The notes under the pieces were generated by a model. That model was not told the origin of the DNA and did not search any database. It worked only from the letters and a program-made list of their open reading frames with translations. From contig CALUVR010000004.1 of assembly GCA_944324285.1 (NCBI GenBank), positions 48,569-112,568 on the forward strand: a stretch of DNA of 64,000 nucleotides. Direction: 5' to 3'. The first letter of the stretch is position 1; each line of letters starts with the position of its first letter. Source of the DNA: Candidatus Gastranaerophilales bacterium (GTDB taxonomy: Bacteria; Cyanobacteriota; Vampirovibrionia; Gastranaerophilales; Gastranaerophilaceae). Shown in pieces: positions 34,429 through 45,103 of this stretch. The translations under genes and the position numbers were made by a program.

Positions 34429-35254
34429 AAAGATACTAAGGTGCTAAGACACTAATGGAAGCATTTATGTGAAGAGTAAAGGGTGAGGGGGGAAATTTTC
34501 CTCTTCCAGTGTGAGAGGGGTAGGGGGGATGGTAAAAAGTTTCTGCAAAACACGTCATTCCGGAAGCGTATAAAAACTGATTGAAGCGAATGCTGCAATT
34601 AAGTTTTTCAGGCTATGCGGAATCGTATTATCGTCGAATGCTATGACAATGCGATTGCGGGTTGTAGCCCGCAATGACGTAAAAACAATTTCTCAGTCGT
34701 CAGAGGTGCTGCCGGTTGGGCATACCTGCCCCACAAAAATTCAAAGTCTGGGGTGAGTGTTTGTAGAGAAAACCCACCGGCGCATTCGCGCCACCTCCCT
34801 TACAAGGGAGGTCGGTTGGGCATACCTGCCAAACTAAGGCACTATGGAAAATTACGTCATTCTGAGGGCTTCAGCCCGAAAGAATCCAGCTTTTGGAATA
34901 TGAAGAGTAATGAGTGAAGAGTGAAGGGACTAATTTTTGTTGAACCATTCACTACTCACCATTCACATATAAAAAGGCTGGATTGCTTCGGCTAACGCCT
35001 CGCAATGACGTCATATCACCTCTCACTACGGAGAGAGGCTGGGGTGAGTGGTAAAAAGTGAAAAGTAAGTGGTGAATACTACAACAAAATAATTGTAACG
35101 AAATGTAAAAAAGAATTTTAAAGGCTTAAAATCCAGTTATAGTGCTCTTAGAGAGGGTATAGCGTTTTTATTATAAAGCAATTTTTTTATCTGAAATTTG
35201 TTTATAAAAACATAGGGGATATTTAAGTTTATATCAAACAGGAGGAAATTAATT
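34429..35254. repeat. 826-bp spacer with full copy of composite repeat
   Basis: Holds the first full copy of a ~460-bp composite repeat (34553-35013), nearly the same as 39751-40209. It is built of CGTCATTCCGGAAGCG..., a GCGGGT...GCCCGC palindrome, a CACCTCCCTTACAAGGGAGGT hairpin, an ACGTCATTCTGAGGGCTTCAGCCCGAAAG segment and the GGCTGGATTGCTTCGG...GCAATGACG hairpin. The last 200 bp (35050-35254) are AT-rich and lead to the next gene. Confidence 0.85.
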
Positions 35255-35572
35255 ATGGGAAATGAAGTTCAAGCAGTTAATGGTGCTAATCAAGCACAAC
35301 CAAGTACTACAAAAAGAGTTGCAGTTACACTTGCACCACTGCCGTCTGCTATAGCAATTTTTACAAAAGAATTATTTAGCGGAAAAAATGTATATGATGC
35401 AGGAAAGCAAGTAAAGCAAGATTTTAATTCTGTTCACGACGCAAATAAACAACAAATGAAAGACAATGTACGCAATGCTGCGCAGGCTCTTGATGACCAT
35501 CCTGTATTAGGTTATGGTACTATAGGATTTTTAGGTATCGGCATAAAAGCGCTTGATAAGGCTATAAACTAG
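35255..35572 (+). CDS. hypothetical 105-aa protein
   Basis: AGGAGG (about 35241-35246) upstream of the ATG supports translation. The N-terminus is Gln/Asn-rich (EVQAVNGANQAQPSTT). A hydrophobic stretch near 24-38 (AVTLAPLPSAIAIF) and a C-terminal Gly-rich hydrophobic end (YGTIGFLGIGIKAL) flank a polar helix (VKQDFNSVHDANKQQMKDN). No recognised family. Isolated between repeat DNA and a shared terminator. Confidence 0.6.
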   Translation: MGNEVQAVNGANQAQPSTTKRVAVTLAPLPSAIAIFTKELFSGKNVYDAGKQVKQDFNSVHDANKQQMKDNVRNAAQALDDHPVLGYGTIGFLGIGIKALDKAIN

Positions 35573-35592
35573 AAGAAGATAAATGGCAAAAC

Positions 35593-35624
35593 AAAAGCCT
35601 CTCTTAATCAGAGAGGCTTTTTAC
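35593..35624. terminator. bidirectional terminator
   Basis: AAAAGCCTCTC ... GAGAGGCTTTTT with a TTAATCA loop. Ends the 105-aa gene on plus and gcvPA on minus. Confidence 0.85.
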
Positions 35625-36848
35625 GTATAAATCAATTTCTTCATCTGTATTCATTTCGGTTGCGGCGACAAGGACGTTTTTACTGTTAAGTTTTAAACCG
35701 CCAAGGATATTTTGCGCTTGTAATTTTGCAAGGAAAACATCCGCATCCGGAACTTCTATAACAAATTCATTAAAGAAATTTTTATTGAGAGTTTTGACGC
35801 CGTGTAATAAAAGTTTTTCCGAAAGTTTGTGTGCATTTTTAGCGGATAAATATCCTGCCTGACGGAAGCCTTTTTCACCTAAAAGACTCAAATAAAGGTT
35901 TGCCCAAAGCCCCATAAGCGCCTGATTTGAACAGATGTTGCTTGTGGCTTTTTCGCGCTTAATATGCTGTTCGCGGGTTTGGATTGTGAGGGTGAAGGCT
36001 TGTTCGCCGTCTTTATCAACAGTACGTCCAGCAAGACGCCCCGGCATTTGTCGCATATATTTTTCTCTGCACGCGATAACTCCCGCATGAGGACCGCCAA
36101 AACTCATAGGCATTCCTAGCGTCTGGATATCCGCAACCACAATATCCGCATCAACTGGCGGTTTCAGGATTGATAATGTTGAGATATCAGTGCAGACGAT
36201 AAGCAAAGTTTCAACTGTTTTTATCTCTCGTATTTCCCCGTAAAAATCAGGATTTTGTATAAGAACGCACGCATAGTCAGCCGTGTTTTCTGGAATTTCA
36301 TCAAATATTTCAACTTCAATATCGCCTGCCCAGGTGTAAGTTTTTATTACGTCCAGATATTCAGGATTAATATTTTTTGATACAAGAACTTTATTGGATT
36401 TTTTTATTCTGACAGCCATAAGAATTGCTTCTGCGCAGGCTGTGGCTCCGTCGTAAACCGTTGCGTTTGCAATATCCATTCCGGTGAGCCTTGCTATCAT
36501 TGTCTGGAATTCGTACATAATCTGCAAGGTTCCTTGCGCGATTTCTGCCTGATATGGCGTGTATGCGGTTAAAAATTCAAACCTGTTTGCAACCTGTGAA
36601 ATTGCGGCAGGTATGAATTTATTGTAAACTCCTCCGCCGAGAAAACTTATGTATTCGGTTTTGTTTTTCTTTGCAAGCGCCTTAATCCTTTTTTGAACTT
36701 CCATTTCGCTCAAAGGATTTTCGAGTTTTAATTCAGGAATTCTTGCTGATGTCGGGATTTGCGCAAATAAATCCTCAATATTTTTAAGCCCTATATTCTC
36801 AAGCATTTCTGCTCTTGTTTTTTCATCGTGTACCAAAAAGTTTTTCAT
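35604..36848 (-). CDS. gcvPA: glycine dehydrogenase (decarboxylating) subunit 1
   Basis: 414 aa, the N-terminal half-size subunit of two-part P protein. Segments FLGGGVYNKFIPAAISQV, TAYTPYQAEIAQGTLQIMYEFQTMI and MPMSFGGPHAGVIACREKYMRQMPGRLAGRTVD match GcvPA. The PLP lysine lies in subunit 2 (GcvPB), which is not found downstream: a terminator follows directly. The start overlaps the gcvH stop by one base. gcvPB must be elsewhere for the complex to work. Confidence 0.95.
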   Translation of the reverse strand: MKNFLVHDEKTRAEMLENIGLKNIEDLFAQIPTSARIPELKLENPLSEMEVQKRIKALAKKNKTEYISFLGGGVYNKFIPAAISQVANRFEFLTAYTPYQAEIAQGTLQIMYEFQTMIARLTGMDIANATVYDGATACAEAILMAVRIKKSNKVLVSKNINPEYLDVIKTYTWAGDIEVEIFDEIPENTADYACVLIQNPDFYGEIREIKTVETLLIVCTDISTLSILKPPVDADIVVADIQTLGMPMSFGGPHAGVIACREKYMRQMPGRLAGRTVDKDGEQAFTLTIQTREQHIKREKATSNICSNQALMGLWANLYLSLLGEKGFRQAGYLSAKNAHKLSEKLLLHGVKTLNKNFFNEFVIEVPDADVFLAKLQAQNILGGLKLNSKNVLVAATEMNTDEEIDLYVKSLSD

Positions 36849-37231
36849 TATTCCAATTCTTCTTTATAATCTTCGTATTCCATCAAATCATTTTGTTCGG
36901 ATTCATCCCCAGTTGCTTCAATCTTAACGAGCCAGCCTTTTTCGTAACTGTCCTCGTTCAAGGTTTCAGGAGCGTCTACGAGAGGTTCGTTTACTTCAAT
37001 TATCTTACCGCTAATCGGCATATAAATTTCAGAAGCTGCCTTAACTGATTCAACTGTTGCGAAGGTATCTCCTTTTTTGTATTCTGTTCCTATATCCGGA
37101 AGTTCCAGAAAAACGATATCGCCGAGCTGCTCGACTGCGTAATCCGTCAAACCCACGGTATAAGTATTGTCATCATTTTTTAAGATGTACTCGTGAGTTT
37201 TTGAACATAAAATTTTTTCAGTAATACTCAT
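36848..37231 (-). CDS. gcvH: glycine cleavage system H protein
   Basis: 127 aa. Lipoyl-carrier with the modified lysine K64 in ATVESVKAASEIYMPISG. Carries the aminomethyl group between P, T and L proteins. The C-terminus (about 105-127) is more acidic than usual (DESEQNDLMEYEDYKEELE). It lies nine bases after gcvT. Confidence 0.97.
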   Translation of the reverse strand: MSITEKILCSKTHEYILKNDDNTYTVGLTDYAVEQLGDIVFLELPDIGTEYKKGDTFATVESVKAASEIYMPISGKIIEVNEPLVDAPETLNEDSYEKGWLVKIEATGDESEQNDLMEYEDYKEELE

Positions 37232-37240
37232 TTTATTCTC

Positions 37241-38344
37241 CTATATTTTAATTCGATTTCTTTTTTCTATAAAAGGTCTTTTTACAACTTCGGCATTGTA
37301 CAATTTTTCCCTTATCATAACTTGAACAATTGAACCTGTGCAAATATTTTTATCATTTTTTACATACGCAAGCGCAATATTTGCGTTTAAGACAGGCGAA
37401 ACCCCGCCGCTTGTAATAACTCCGACCTTTTCTCCATCTTTATAAACTTCATATTCGTGGCGCGCAATCCCTTTATCCAGCATTTTTAAGCCGACAAGCT
37501 TTTTTGTCGTGCCGTTTTTGATTTGATCCATAATGACTTCTTTTCCGTTGTAATCTTCTTTTTTATCTTTGGGAACAGACCACGAAAGCCCAGCTTCTAT
37601 CGGGGTTGTATTTTCGTCCAAATCGTTTCCGTAGAGATGAAGAGCAGCCTCTAATCTTAAAGTATCTCTTGCCCCGAGCCCTATCGGTTTTATTCCGAAT
37701 GCGGCGCCGTATTCAAGGATTTTGTCCCAGAGTTCTTCAGAAAATTCGTTTTCAACAAGGAGTTCATATCCGTCCTCCCCCGTGTAGCCTGTTCTTGATA
37801 TAAGAAGTTTTCTGCCGCAAATTGTTGCGGGTTTTATGGTGAAAGAATCCTGATGGGTATCAAGTCCCATTGTTCTTAAAAGCTCATCAGCTTTCGGACC
37901 CTGAACAGCAAGCAGGGAATAATTATGCGACTGGTTGTCAATTTTTACATCCAATCCTTTTTTATTTCTTACCATCCAGTTTAAGTCTTCGTCAATTCTC
38001 GCTGCATTGCAGATAATAAGATAATAGTTAATCCCTAATTTATAAATAATCAAGTCGTCAATCAGCCCGCCTTTTTTATTCGGAAGCTGGCAGTAGACCG
38101 CTTTTTCGTAAGCGAGTTTTGAAATATCCTGAGGAACTATTTTTTGTAAGAAGGCTAAAGAATCTTTTCCGGAGACAAAAACTTCTCCCATGTGCGAAAC
38201 ATCAAAGAGTCCGACATTTTCGCGAACAGTTTTGTGCTCTTCAATAATAGATGTATATTGTACCGGCATGTGCCAGCCTGCAAAATCAACCATTCTGGCG
38301 CCGAGTGCAACGTGTTTGTCGTGTAAATAAGTTTCTTTAGTCAT
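37241..38344 (-). CDS. gcvT: glycine cleavage system T protein (aminomethyltransferase)
   Basis: 367 aa. N-terminal VDFAGWHMPVQYTSIIEEH and LFDVSHMGEV, then SRTGYTGEDGYELLV and IGLGARDTLRLEAALHLYGND are the T-protein signatures for folate binding. It transfers the methylene unit to tetrahydrofolate, feeding one-carbon metabolism. First gene of gcvT-gcvH-gcvPA. A promoter is visible just upstream, leaving no room for a glycine riboswitch. Confidence 0.97.
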   Translation of the reverse strand: MTKETYLHDKHVALGARMVDFAGWHMPVQYTSIIEEHKTVRENVGLFDVSHMGEVFVSGKDSLAFLQKIVPQDISKLAYEKAVYCQLPNKKGGLIDDLIIYKLGINYYLIICNAARIDEDLNWMVRNKKGLDVKIDNQSHNYSLLAVQGPKADELLRTMGLDTHQDSFTIKPATICGRKLLISRTGYTGEDGYELLVENEFSEELWDKILEYGAAFGIKPIGLGARDTLRLEAALHLYGNDLDENTTPIEAGLSWSVPKDKKEDYNGKEVIMDQIKNGTTKKLVGLKMLDKGIARHEYEVYKDGEKVGVITSGGVSPVLNANIALAYVKNDKNICTGSIVQVMIREKLYNAEVVKRPFIEKRNRIKI

Positions 38345-38364
38345 AATCTCCCCCTTATGCGTCT

Positions 38365-38393
38365 ATTGTCGTTTTTTTTATCAGAATTGTCAA
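38365..38393 (-). promoter_or_regulatory. promoter of the gcv operon
   Basis: On the minus strand TTGACA (38393-38388), a 17-base spacer and GACAAT (38370-38365), about 20 bases before the gcvT ATG. The resulting leader is only about 14 bases. Confidence 0.6.
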
Positions 38394-38450
38394 GCTTGAA
38401 ATGTTTTGAATAATTGTTTATAATAAAGATAATAAAATGGAGGAAGCAGC

Positions 38451-39271
38451 ATAAAACACTTATTATTACGGAATCTCGGGGGGGGGGGGCATCTGAGATC
38501 CTTTCTGCCCAAAGGTTTTGGGTATACAAACGTGTATTTACATTAGCAGAAAAATTTTTCCCCCGATGCGTCAAGCTGCGTAGCCAGGCATTCACATTAG
38601 CGGAGGTTCTTATTACCCTCGGAATTATCGGTGTTGTTGCCGCCATGACACTGCCTGCAGTTATCAATAATACGCAGAATAAACAATTAGAAACGGCTTT
38701 GAAAAAGGCATATTCAAACTTAGGACAAGTAACTCAGCTTGTTGTGCAAGAAGATTTCGGGGGTGTAATAGATGTAACGAATGCTATGTCAGCAAGTTCA
38801 TATTTTGTTAAATATTACAAAAACAGTGTTATCTGTAATGGTAAATCTGCGACAAATGGTTGTCCGAGTAATGCTTCAAGTAACTACTGTACATTTATGC
38901 AAAATACTTATAAAACTTATAATGGGAAACCGCAGGCAGGCTGCGTTGGAAATGACGCTATTTCAAATACTATTGACAGTACTACTATTTACTTTGATGC
39001 TCCTGGCCCCAATGAAACAGGGATTACTGCCCAAAATATACTTATGGCGGTTGACGTAAACGGCTGGCAGAAAAAACCAAATCGCTGGGGACATGATATG
39101 TTTTTGTTTCAGATAACAAAACAGGGTAAATTACTTCCTATGGGCGCAGACAGTACAAGCTATTCTGAAGATGAATATTGTTCATTGACGTCGACTGCAG
39201 CCACAAATGGTTATGGATGTACAGCAAGAGCGATTAATGAGCCTGATTATTTTAAAAATTTACCAAAGTAA
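38451..39271 (+). CDS. poly-G prepilin, probably phase-variable (out of frame at G12)
   Basis: GGAGG (38439-38443) is seven bases before ATA 38451, which seems to replace an ATG; no ATG in any frame reaches the tract. The frame from 38451 reads a G12 tract (38478-38489) and stops soon after at a TAG. The prepilin frame is one base off and would be joined by G13 or G10, giving a leader with LGGGASEILSAQRF. Downstream is FTLAEKFFPRC, then a second AFTLAEVLITLGIIGVV, the real prepilin signal. The globular part ends with DVNGWQKKPNRWGHDMFLFQ and Cys pairs. A TTG at 38414 is in the prepilin frame but has no ribosome-binding site. Confidence 0.7.
38478..38489 (+). repeat. G12 homopolymer in prepilin leader
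   Basis: Twelve uninterrupted G on the coding strand, in an AT-rich genome. Such tracts change length by slipped-strand mispairing. Here the length sets whether the upstream start is in frame with the prepilin. Confidence 0.9.
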
Positions 39272-40560
39272 GAATACGGTAAGAGTTTAAAAACGTGAAG
39301 GGTGAGGAGTCAGTTTAATTGAAAAGTTGAATGGCTTTCTTTTAATTCCCTCTCCCTCTGCGGGTAGGGTGAGGGGTAGAAAAGTAGTCGTCATTCCGGA
39401 AGCGTAGAAAAACTGATTGAGACTTCTGGCGAAATCAAGTTTTTCAAGCTATGCGGAATCGCATTATCGTCGAATGCTATGACAATGCGATTGCGGGTCG
39501 TAGCCCGCAATGACGTAAAATCAATTTCTCAGTCGTCAGATGTTCTGTCGGTTGGGCATACCTGCCCAACTAAGGTGCTAATGGAATTTTTACGTTATCC
39601 TGAGGACGAAGCCCGAAAGGACTTTTTATTGTTGAACCTTACTCAAAACTCACCATTCACTTTTTTAAAAGGCTGGATTGCTTCGTCGCTTTGCTCCTCG
39701 CAATGACTCTTCTCCCCTCTTGAGGGTAGGGTAAGAGGTAGAAAAGTAGTCGTCATTCCGGAAGCGTAGAAAAACTGATTGAGGCGGAAGCTGAAATCAA
39801 GTTTTTCAAGCTATGCGGAATCGCATTATCGTCGAATGCTATGACAATGCGATTGCGGGTCGTAGCCCGCAATGACGTAAAAGCAATTTCTCAGTCGTCA
39901 GAGGTTTTGTCGGTTGGACATACCTGCCCCACAAAAATTCAAAGGCTCGGGTGCTGGGTTGTAGAGAAAAACCCACCGGTGCATTCGCGCCACCTCCCTT
40001 ACAAGGGAGGTCGGTTGGGCTTACCTGCCAAACTAAGGCACTATGGAGATTTACGTCATTCTGAGGGCTTCAAGCCCGAAAGAATCCAGCTTTTGGAATA
40101 TGAAGAGTAATGAGTGAAGAGTGAATGGACTAATTTTTGTTGAACCATTCACTACTCACCATTCACATATAAAAAGGCTGGATTGCTTCGGCTAACGCCT
40201 CGCAATGACAGCTCTCCTCTTAACCTTGCCCTCTCTCAGAGGGAGATGGGTAAAAGAGAAAACCCTCCGGCGCTTCGCGCCGCCTCCCTTACAAGGGAGG
40301 GCGGTTGGGTATACCTGCCAAACTAAGGCACTATGAAAATTTACGTCATTCTGAGGGCTTCAGCCCGAAAGAATCCAGCTTTTGGAAACGTGAAGAGTGA
40401 ATGGACTAATTTTTGTTGAACCATTCACTACTCACCATTCACATATAAAAAGGCTGGATTGCTTCGGCTAACGCCTCGCAATGACGCCCCAGTCCCTCTC
40501 CTTCTAAGAGAGGGTGCCAGTACCATCAATGGCGGGGACTGGCGGATGGGTGTGGGGTTA
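39272..40560. repeat. 1.3-kb array of dispersed repeats
   Basis: Consecutive related blocks: a diverged composite repeat (39389-39708), a full copy (39751-40209, nearly identical to 34553-35013), and the right half again (about 40256-40486). Each ends in the GGCTGGATTGCTTCG...CGCAATGAC hairpin. Frames of 64-89 codons inside are repeat artefacts. No gene. Confidence 0.9.
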
Positions 40561-40592
40561 AAAAAAGCGGGCTTTTTAATGCCCGCTTTTTT
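40561..40592. terminator. terminator of the J-domain gene
   Basis: AAAAAAGCGGGC (40561-40572) pairs with GCCCGCTTTTTT (40581-40592). Symmetric, so it works both ways. Confidence 0.9.
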
Positions 40593-41640
40593 AACTTTCC
40601 TGAATTTTTCTGTATAATTCAATCTGTTTTTCCGAAATATCTTTTGGAATTATGATTTTTATTTTTGCGTTCAAGTTTCCATAACCGCCGGCTTTTTTCG
40701 GAAGCCCTAGGTTTTTGAGCCTTAGCATTTGTCCGGATGAGGTTTTTGGCGGAATTTTTATCCCGATTTTTCCGTGGAGTGTCTGGATATCTTTCTTAGT
40801 TCCGAGAACAGCTTCCGGTGGTGTAATTTCAATATCTTTAGTCAAATCGGTTCCGTCGATTTCGTATTCTTTATCCTGAAAATGGATTATTAAATACAAA
40901 TCTCCGGCTTGACCGTAAGCGTCAACTTTTCCTTCACCTTTGAGTCTTACTTTCTGTCCTTCTTTTACTTCGGGAGGAAGTTTTACCTTGATTGATTTTG
41001 ACACGTTAGTAAACCCTGTTCCTCCGCATGCCGAACAGTAGCCGCCGCCCGGAGGACATTGGGTGCACCTTTGCATTTCTGAGAAAGTTACACTAATCGG
41101 TTTTTGGTTAAAGATATCTTTTGCCGTTATATTCAAGGTTTTCGTGATATCAAGATCAACCTTTGGCGGTTGTGCGGCTCTTCTTGTTCTCTGTGCTCTT
41201 GATGTTTGCTGGGCGCCTCCGAAGTCAAAGCCGCCAAAGTTCATGCCCTGAGCCCCGCGTGTGGCTCCGCCGCCCATCATCATATCACCGAACAGAGAAC
41301 TAAAAAAGTCGGAAAATGCCCCCATATCCTGTCCGTTAAATGTGTAGCTCTGATATCCACCATTGCCTCCGCCAAAGTTGAAGTTTTCAAATCCCGGAGG
41401 CGGTGTGTAACTTTGCCCGCCCTGCCAGTTTGAACCAAGACTGTCGTATCTTTGGCGTTTTGCCTTGTCGCCGAGAACCTCATAGGCTTCATTTATATCT
41501 TTGAATTTGCTTTCAGCTTCTTTTGTTTTATTTACGTCAGGGTGGTATTTACGCGCTAACTTACGGTATGCGGATTTGATTTCTGCCTCCGTAGCGTCAC
41601 GTTTTACACCCAATATCTCATAATAATCTTTGTATTCCAT
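40591..41640 (-). CDS. DnaJ-family J-domain co-chaperone with reduced zinc region
   Basis: 349 aa. J domain (1-68) with HPD in KYHPDVNK, Gly/Phe-rich linker (about 75-160), and two substrate-binding beta domains. Between them are only two CxxC motifs ([20 protein letters not shown]), versus four in DnaJ, so it has at most one zinc centre. It is intermediate between DnaJ and CbpA. It stimulates DnaK ATPase. The 5' end has GGAGATAC before the ATG. No dnaK or grpE in the window. Confidence 0.9.
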   Translation of the reverse strand: MEYKDYYEILGVKRDATEAEIKSAYRKLARKYHPDVNKTKEAESKFKDINEAYEVLGDKAKRQRYDSLGSNWQGGQSYTPPPGFENFNFGGGNGGYQSYTFNGQDMGAFSDFFSSLFGDMMMGGGATRGAQGMNFGGFDFGGAQQTSRAQRTRRAAQPPKVDLDITKTLNITAKDIFNQKPISVTFSEMQRCTQCPPGGGYCSACGGTGFTNVSKSIKVKLPPEVKEGQKVRLKGEGKVDAYGQAGDLYLIIHFQDKEYEIDGTDLTKDIEITPPEAVLGTKKDIQTLHGKIGIKIPPKTSSGQMLRLKNLGLPKKAGGYGNLNAKIKIIIPKDISEKQIELYRKIQES

Positions 41641-41797
41641 ATATAGTATCTCCTATTTATTATAATAATATAAAATTTGAGAAATCTTAAAATAATTAAT
41701 TATTTTTTAATTATGCTTGTAGTGAGAGGGTTTTTGGTAATATTTGATATTTTTTTTGCTTTGTTATAATATAAAAATTATTAAAGGAGAGATGTGA

Positions 41798-43207
<1,410 letters not shown>

Positions 43208-43310
43208 AATTTGGCGGTAACGCCGGATGTTTGAGGAATTTTAAAAGGTAAGTTGCTGCTGACAGTATTGAACTACATAAAGCGTGACACCAGATTAGAA
43301 GGTAATATTT

Positions 43311-43703
43311 ATGCATTTAAAAATAATTACACATGAAAAAGTTGTATTTGACGAAGATGTGGATTCTATTCAGACCCGGGGAACTGACGGTGAATTTGGA
43401 ATTTTGAAAGGTCATATTCCGATTATGTCGGCGCTTGATATAGGCGTAACCCGTGTAACTCAGGGAGATAAATCCCGCTGTTTTACAACAATGGGCGGTG
43501 TTTTCCAGTTTAAGGATGATCAGGGTATTATATTAACAAATACTGCTGAATCTGGCGATGAGATTGACGTCGCAAGAGCAAAAGACGCTCTGAAACGCGC
43601 ACAGGCAAGACTTGCCGAACATAACGCGGAAATCGACGCAAAACGCGCAGAAGCTGCAGTTGCCCGTGCTATGGCTCGACTCAAAGCAACTATGAATGAA
43701 TAA
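43311..43703 (+). CDS. atpC: F1 ATP synthase subunit epsilon
   Basis: 130 aa. N-terminal beta-sandwich (LKIITHEKVVFDEDVDSIQTRGTDGEFGILKGHIPIMSAL) and C-terminal helical hairpin (DVARAKDALKRAQARLAEHNAEIDAKRAEAAVARAMARLKA). It couples rotor and catalytic core and can inhibit ATP hydrolysis. The 103-base gap from atpD includes GTGACACCAGATTAG, a diverged copy of the small GACACTGGATTAG repeat. Confidence 0.96.
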   Translation: MHLKIITHEKVVFDEDVDSIQTRGTDGEFGILKGHIPIMSALDIGVTRVTQGDKSRCFTTMGGVFQFKDDQGIILTNTAESGDEIDVARAKDALKRAQARLAEHNAEIDAKRAEAAVARAMARLKATMNE

Positions 43704-43719
43704 TTTTTATTTTTATAGT

Positions 43720-43753
43720 AAAAAACGCATCCTTAAACAAGGATGCGTTTTTT
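43720..43753 (+). terminator. terminator of atpDC
   Basis: AAAAAACGCATCCTT (43720-43734), loop AAAC, AAGGATGCGTTTTTT (43739-43753): a perfect 15-bp stem. Confidence 0.95.
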
Positions 43754-43817
43754 ATGAATTATTTATCCACTTTGAAATGGGATTTATATCACAGTTTACA
43801 CCAGATGTACAAAAGTG

Positions 43818-43882
43818 TCATGCTGAATTTATTTCAGCATCTCTATGCTGTTAGACCCTGAAACAAGTTCAGGGTGACATTT
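43818..43882. repeat. GTCATGCTGAA...TTCAGGGTGAC dispersed repeat
   Basis: Two hairpins, GCTGAATTTATTTCAGC and CCCTGAAACAAGTTCAGGG, in the order known for a repeat widespread in bacterial genomes. It occurs once here. Confidence 0.7.
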
Positions 43883-43966
43883 CTGCGTTTTTTAGTGTAA
43901 ACTGCGATATAAGTCCCTTTGAAATCATATTGTAATATAACTTCTGCTTGAAGTATAATTATATGT

Positions 43967-44527
43967 ATGGAAAAGACATTCTGGAATATATATAAGACTT
44001 TTTTTAAGGTCGGAACGCTTTTGCTTGGCGGTGGATATGTAATCCTGCCCCTTTTGCAGAGTGAATTAAATGAAAAAAGAGGCTGGGCAACCGATGATGA
44101 ACTGTGCGAGTTTTATGCTCTCGGGCAGAGTGTACCCGGGATTATTGCCGCGAACATGTCTATTTTTGTCGGGTATAAGCTCCTCGGGCAAAAAGGTGCA
44201 TTTGCTGCCGCAACGGGAATTGTGACGCCTGCTTTTCTTGCGATTGTTTTGATTGCGGAAATTCTGGAAGAACTGATAAAATTCCATTTTATTAACAGCA
44301 TATTCTGGGGGGTAGGTATCGGGGTTGTTATACTTGTCCTGCTCGCCGTAAAAGAAATGTGGAATAAGAGTGTTGTGGATAAATTTTCTTTTGCAATTTT
44401 TTTAGGCGCTTTTATATTATCAGGGATTTTGAAGGTTTCGCCTGCCTTGATAATTATTGCGTCAGCGATTGCAGGGATAATTTATAAACTGAAAACGGAT
44501 AAGGCGGAAGGTGGTAAGGAATGTTAA
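43967..44527 (+). CDS. chromate transporter, N-terminal half protein
   Basis: 186 aa with about six hydrophobic segments. Short-chain CHR family: FKVGTLLLGGGYVILPLLQSEL and the DELCEFYALGQSVPGIIAANMSIFVGYKLLGQKGAFAAATGIVTP block. Short CHR proteins come as pairs of half-size subunits; the partner overlaps by seven bases. They export chromate or may carry another anion. No ChrB regulator is present. Confidence 0.93.
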   Translation: MEKTFWNIYKTFFKVGTLLLGGGYVILPLLQSELNEKRGWATDDELCEFYALGQSVPGIIAANMSIFVGYKLLGQKGAFAAATGIVTPAFLAIVLIAEILEELIKFHFINSIFWGVGIGVVILVLLAVKEMWNKSVVDKFSFAIFLGAFILSGILKVSPALIIIASAIAGIIYKLKTDKAEGGKEC

Positions 44528-45054
44528 TCTACTTTCAGCTTTTTCTGGAATTCTTTAGGATAGGTTTATTTTCATTTGGCGGCGGGTATGCGACGCTGCC
44601 ATTCTTGTATCATATTTCAGATGTTCACCACTGGTATACTCCGAAACAATTATCGGATATGCTTGCGATTTCTTCAATCACACCGGGACCTGTCGGCGTG
44701 AACGTTGCGACATTTGCAGGGTTTACAACATCAGGGCTTTTAGGTGCGTTAATCGCGACGACATCAGTAATTTTGCCTTCATATTTCCTTGTAATAATAA
44801 TTTCAAAACTTCTTGAAAAATTTAAAAAGAATAAAAAAGTACAGGCTGCAATTTACGGATTGAAGCCGGCAGGTTGCGGGCTTTTGACTGCAGTAGCTTT
44901 GAATATTTTTAAAGACAATGTTCACAGTATCCTTGCATTTGTAATTTTTTTAGTCTTATTAGGTATGACGTTTAAACAAAAACGCGATCCCTTGTTTTAC
45001 CTCGGTATTTCTGCGATAGTCGGGATTATTGCCGGTGTCTTTCATTTAATCTAA
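44521..45054 (+). CDS. chromate transporter, second half protein
   Basis: 177 aa, the other CHR half: FFRIGLFSFGGGYATLPFLYH, then LAISSITPGPVGVNVATFAGFTTSGLLGALIATTSVILPSYFLV. Homologous to the preceding gene, as expected from the internal duplication in long ChrA. The ATG lies inside the end of the first gene, so the two are coupled. Confidence 0.93.
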   Translation: MLIYFQLFLEFFRIGLFSFGGGYATLPFLYHISDVHHWYTPKQLSDMLAISSITPGPVGVNVATFAGFTTSGLLGALIATTSVILPSYFLVIIISKLLEKFKKNKKVQAAIYGLKPAGCGLLTAVALNIFKDNVHSILAFVIFLVLLGMTFKQKRDPLFYLGISAIVGIIAGVFHLI

Positions 45055-45103
45055 GTTGATTTTTTTATAAATATAGTTTATAATTATAAAAAAGGAGGAA
45101 TGT

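Noticed and set aside
38345..38440. Glycine riboswitch upstream of gcvT
   Set aside because: The promoter at 38365-38393 leaves a leader of about 14 bases, too short for a riboswitch.
34553..40486. Possible CRISPR array from regularly recurring repeats
   Set aside because: Units are 35-460 bp, irregularly spaced, contain hairpins, and lack constant-length unique spacers; no cas genes are in the window.
39479..40622. Open frames of 64-89 codons in the repeat spacer (also at 46151-46681 and 28623-28941)
   Set aside because: They consist of dispersed repeat DNA, lack ribosome-binding sites and change frame between copies.
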